Shown: positions 12,884 through 15,235 of the stretch, one piece after another
How the letters are laid out: each line of letters opens with the position of its first letter
Numbering within the stretch: position 1 is the stretch's first letter
From: Clostridia bacterium
Lineage (GTDB): Bacteria; Bacillota_E; RBS10-35; JAJYVN01
Assembly (NCBI GenBank): GCA_027335515.1
Contig: DAHWHT010000108.1
Location: 1 to 15,235 of the forward strand
Length of the DNA stretch: 15,235 nt
Reading direction: 5' to 3'
Translations under genes and position numbers: made by a program
Notes under the pieces: model-generated
The model's database searches: none
Told to the model about the DNA's origin: nothing
Seen by the model: the letters and a program-made list of their open reading frames with translations, nothing else

Positions 12884-15235
12884 GCGGGCCGGCCGAGGAG
12901 GCGGGCCGCATCGCGCGAACGTTGAAGGACGAGCCGCAGCCGGGTCGACTTGCCTTGGTGGACGGACACAGCCTGTTGCATCGCGCCTTTTTCGCCCTGC
13001 CCGCCCTCAGTGCACCGGACGGCCGACCGACCGGTGCGGTGTATGGGTTCTTGACCATGCTCTTGCGGCTGCTGTCCGATGAGGGGCCGACCCATCTCGC
13101 GGTCGCCCTGGACCGGCCGGAGCCGACGTTTCGCCACCAGGAATTCCAGGCATACAAGGCCCAGCGGGCGGCCATGCCCGACGACCTGCGCACCCAGGTG
13201 CCCCTGCTGCGCCAGGTGCTGGCGGCGCTGGGCGTCGTGGTGCTTGAGTTGGCCGGTGCCGAGGCGGACGACGTCATCGGAACCGCGGCGGCGCAGGCGG
13301 CGGCGGCCGGTTTCGACGTGCGGGTGGTCACCGGCGATCGGGACGCCCTGCAGTTGGTCGGTCCACGCATCCAGGTGCTGTATACGCGCCGGGGCCTGAG
13401 CGAGATCGATCGGATGGACGAGGCGGCGGTGCGGGCCAAGTACGGCGTGGAGCCGGCGCTGCTGGTCGACGTCAAGGCCTTGGTCGGCGACACCTCGGAC
13501 AACTACCCGGGTGTGCCGACGGTCGGTGAAAAGACCGGCTGTCGGTTGGTCGCGAGCTACGGCCCCGTTGAGGCATTGTTCGATCGGCTGGACGAGGTCG
13601 GGCCGCCGCGGGTGCGCGAGGCGCTCCTGCGCAGTGTGGACGTGGTGCGGCGCAACAAGCGCCTGGCCACCATTCGCTGCGATCTGCCGCTGGCCTTCGA
13701 ACCGGAGGCGCTGGCGCGGGGCGATGCGGCCGCGGATGCCGAGGTGCTTTTTGAGCAGCTCGGCATGCGATCCCTGGCGCCGCGCTTTGGGATCGGCCTG
13801 GCGCGCTCGGAGCCTGCGGCGGTGGTGGCGGAGACCGAACCGGCCGCGGACGCGCCGCCGGCCGCCGCGGCCGAGGATGTGGACGCCGCATCCCTGCGCG
13901 CGGCGATCGAGGCCCATGACGGCGTCGTGGCGTTGGCCATGGATCCGGAGGCGGACCAGGTGGTGGTCGCGGCGGCGTTGGTGGACGCCGCGGGGGGGGC
14001 GGTCCGGCCGTCGCCGCTGCGCTGCCGCGGGGCGGATGCCGCTGCGGCGGCCGCCGGCGCGGAGCGGCTGGTGGCCCTGGACAGCAAGCGTTTTGGGCGG
14101 GCGGCGCTGGTGGCCGGCGTCCCCTGGCATGCCCCCGAAGGCGACTTGGGCATCGCGGCCTACCTGCTGGATGCCGAGCGTTCGGCCTACCATCTGGAGG
14201 ACCTCTGCCGCCAGTTCGGGGTGCCGGCGCCCGCGCCGCAGGATGCGGCGGGCGCGGCGCTGGCGACCGCCGCGCTGCGGGGTCCGATGCTGGAGGCGCT
14301 CGTCGCCCACGGCTTGGAGGGTGTGTACCGCGACATCGAACTGCCGTTGGTCGGCGTGCTGGCTGCGATGGAGCACCACGGCATGCTGGTCGACCGGTCG
14401 GCCCTGGCCGCGCTGGAAACCGAGTTCGCGGCCCGGTTGAGCGCGTCGGAGGCCTTGATCCACGCGGCTGCCGGCGAGGCGTTCAACATCAACTCCACCC
14501 AGCAGCTCGCGCAGGTCCTCTTTGTTCGCCTGGGGTTGAAGCCGCCCAAGCGCACCAAGACCGGTTATTCGACCGACGCCGACGTCCTGGAGCAACTGGC
14601 GGCGTCGCATCCGCTGCCCGGCCAGGTGCTGGCGCATCGAACCCTGCAGAAGCTGCAATCCACGTACGTGCAGGCGCTGCCGGGCTTCATCGCCGCCGAC
14701 GGGCGCATCCACACGACGCTCCAACAGACGGTGGCGGCGACCGGCCGTCTGGCGTCGCACAACCCGAACCTCCAGAACATCCCGATCCGCGAAGCGGTGG
14801 GAAGGCCCATTCGGCGCGTGTTTGTGGCGGCGCCGGGCTGGCGGTTCATCTCCGCCGACTATTCGCAGGTGGAACTGCGCGTGCTGGCCCACTTCAGCCA
14901 GGACGCGGGTCTGCTCACCGCCTTTCGCGAGGGGCGCGACATTCACCGCTCCACCGCCGCCGAGGTGTTCGGGGTGGACCCGCGGGAGGTGACGGACGCC
15001 CAGCGCGGGGCGGCCAAGGCCGTGAATTTCGGCATCGTGTATGGGATCAGCGACTTTGGTCTGGCACGCCAACTCGGCTGTCCGGTGGCGGAGGCGCGGG
15101 CCTGGATCGCCCGCTACTTCGAGCGTTATCCGGGGGTGCGCCGGTTCATGGATGCCTCGGTGGCCCAGGCCCGTGCGACCGGGGTGGTGCGCACCCTGTC
15201 CGGGCGGATGCGGCGGCTGCCGGACATCGCCAGCC
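12880..15235 (+). CDS. polA: DNA polymerase I, 3' end cut off by the window
   Basis: This is the repair and Okazaki-fragment polymerase; 785 residues are visible. The N-terminal 5'-nuclease (about 22-290) keeps its acidic sites: LVDGHSLLHRA, LAGAEADDVIG, VTGDRDALQLV and GDTSDNYPGVPTVGEKTG. The 3'-5' exonuclease-like domain (about 330-480) has lost the DxE signature and other carboxylates, so proofreading is probably absent, as in Taq and Bacillus-type enzymes. The polymerase palm motif A is ADYSQVELR (D660). The O-helix is RGAAKAVNFGIVYG with K713, F717 and Y721; F717 corresponds to the ddNTP-discriminating phenylalanine. Motif C lies beyond the window. The start is uncertain: GTG 12880 overlaps the anti-sigma stop (GTGA), ATG 12853 is longer, and TTG 12922 gives an N-terminus of more usual length. 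None has a clear ribosome site. Confidence 0.95.
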   Translation, partial: MSGPAEEAGRIARTLKDEPQPGRLALVDGHSLLHRAFFALPALSAPDGRPTGAVYGFLTMLLRLLSDEGPTHLAVALDRPEPTFRHQEFQAYKAQRAAMPDDLRTQVPLLRQVLAALGVVVLELAGAEADDVIGTAAAQAAAAGFDVRVVTGDRDALQLVGPRIQVLYTRRGLSEIDRMDEAAVRAKYGVEPALLVDVKALVGDTSDNYPGVPTVGEKTGCRLVASYGPVEALFDRLDEVGPPRVREALLRSVDVVRRNKRLATIRCDLPLAFEPEALARGDAAADAEVLFEQLGMRSLAPRFGIGLARSEPAAVVAETEPAADAPPAAAAEDVDAASLRAAIEAHDGVVALAMDPEADQVVVAAALVDAAGGAVRPSPLRCRGADAAAAAAGAERLVALDSKRFGRAALVAGVPWHAPEGDLGIAAYLLDAERSAYHLEDLCRQFGVPAPAPQDAAGAALATAALRGPMLEALVAHGLEGVYRDIELPLVGVLAAMEHHGMLVDRSALAALETEFAARLSASEALIHAAAGEAFNINSTQQLAQVLFVRLGLKPPKRTKTGYSTDADVLEQLAASHPLPGQVLAHRTLQKLQSTYVQALPGFIAADGRIHTTLQQTVAATGRLASHNPNLQNIPIREAVGRPIRRVFVAAPGWRFISADYSQVELRVLAHFSQDAGLLTAFREGRDIHRSTAAEVFGVDPREVTDAQRGAAKAVNFGIVYGISDFGLARQLGCPVAEARAWIARYFERYPGVRRFMDASVAQARATGVVRTLSGRMRRLPDIAS

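Noticed and set aside
12646..15072. An 808-codon open frame on the minus strand opposite polA
   Set aside because: It is a mirror of the polA frame in GC-rich DNA; the translation is Arg/Gly/His-rich with no domain pattern, while the plus strand is unmistakably DNA polymerase I.
1..15235. Search for CRISPR repeats, tRNA, rRNA, insertion sequences, phage or toxin-antitoxin genes
   Set aside because: No regularly spaced repeats, tRNA-like cloverleaf, rRNA signature, transposase motif or terminal repeats were seen by eye.

Overview
The window comes from a bacterium with very GC-rich DNA, roughly 70% by eye. The reading frames fill with long spurious antisense frames, and several genes start at TTG or GTG. 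The organism cannot be named from this stretch. The DNA polymerase I has an eroded proofreading domain, as in Bacillus- and Thermus-type enzymes. There is a PepT-type peptidase, and a DeoR regulator / sugar kinase / aldolase-dehydrogenase order that recalls the Bacillus rhamnose locus. Together these fit a high-GC Bacillota lineage (Symbiobacterium/Thermaerobacter-like), but Chloroflexota or another high-GC group is not excluded. No tRNA, rRNA, CRISPR array, transposase or integrase was seen; this looks like ordinary chromosome.

Left part (1-3261, + strand): a large CLC chloride channel/transporter with a CBS pair and two TrkA_C-like domains, then a xylose-isomerase-like TIM-barrel sugar isomerase/epimerase. 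Middle (3309-8016, - strand): a deoxy-sugar catabolic cluster transcribed leftwards as DeoR-family repressor, FGGY sugar kinase and a fused RhaEW-type aldolase/short-chain dehydrogenase. The kinase would phosphorylate the ketose. The fusion would cleave the ketose-1-phosphate to DHAP and lactaldehyde and oxidise the aldehyde. The convergent TIM-barrel protein may supply a sugar isomerisation or epimerisation step. No transporter or classical RhaA is present. A 281-base leader with several inverted repeats separates the regulator from the kinase.

Right part: peptidase T (8279-9541, +), preceded by a very strong 14-bp hairpin. It converges across a 12-bp-arm hairpin on an alpha/beta-hydrolase-fold protein (9582-10946, -) whose nucleophile position is glycine and which carries a long disordered tail. 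Divergent from that lies an ECF sigma factor, an anti-sigma factor with two membrane segments, and DNA polymerase I (12880 to the window end, cut off). These three genes are joined by 4-base stop/start overlaps, so polA appears to be in the same transcription unit as the sigma/anti-sigma pair. A possible promoter for this unit has a perfect 14-bp palindrome in its spacer.

The most unusual points are the serine-less hydrolase, the structured leader of pepT, the palindrome inside the putative sigma-operon promoter, and the tight sigma/anti-sigma/polA coupling. I found no clear evidence of a wholly new multi-gene system.
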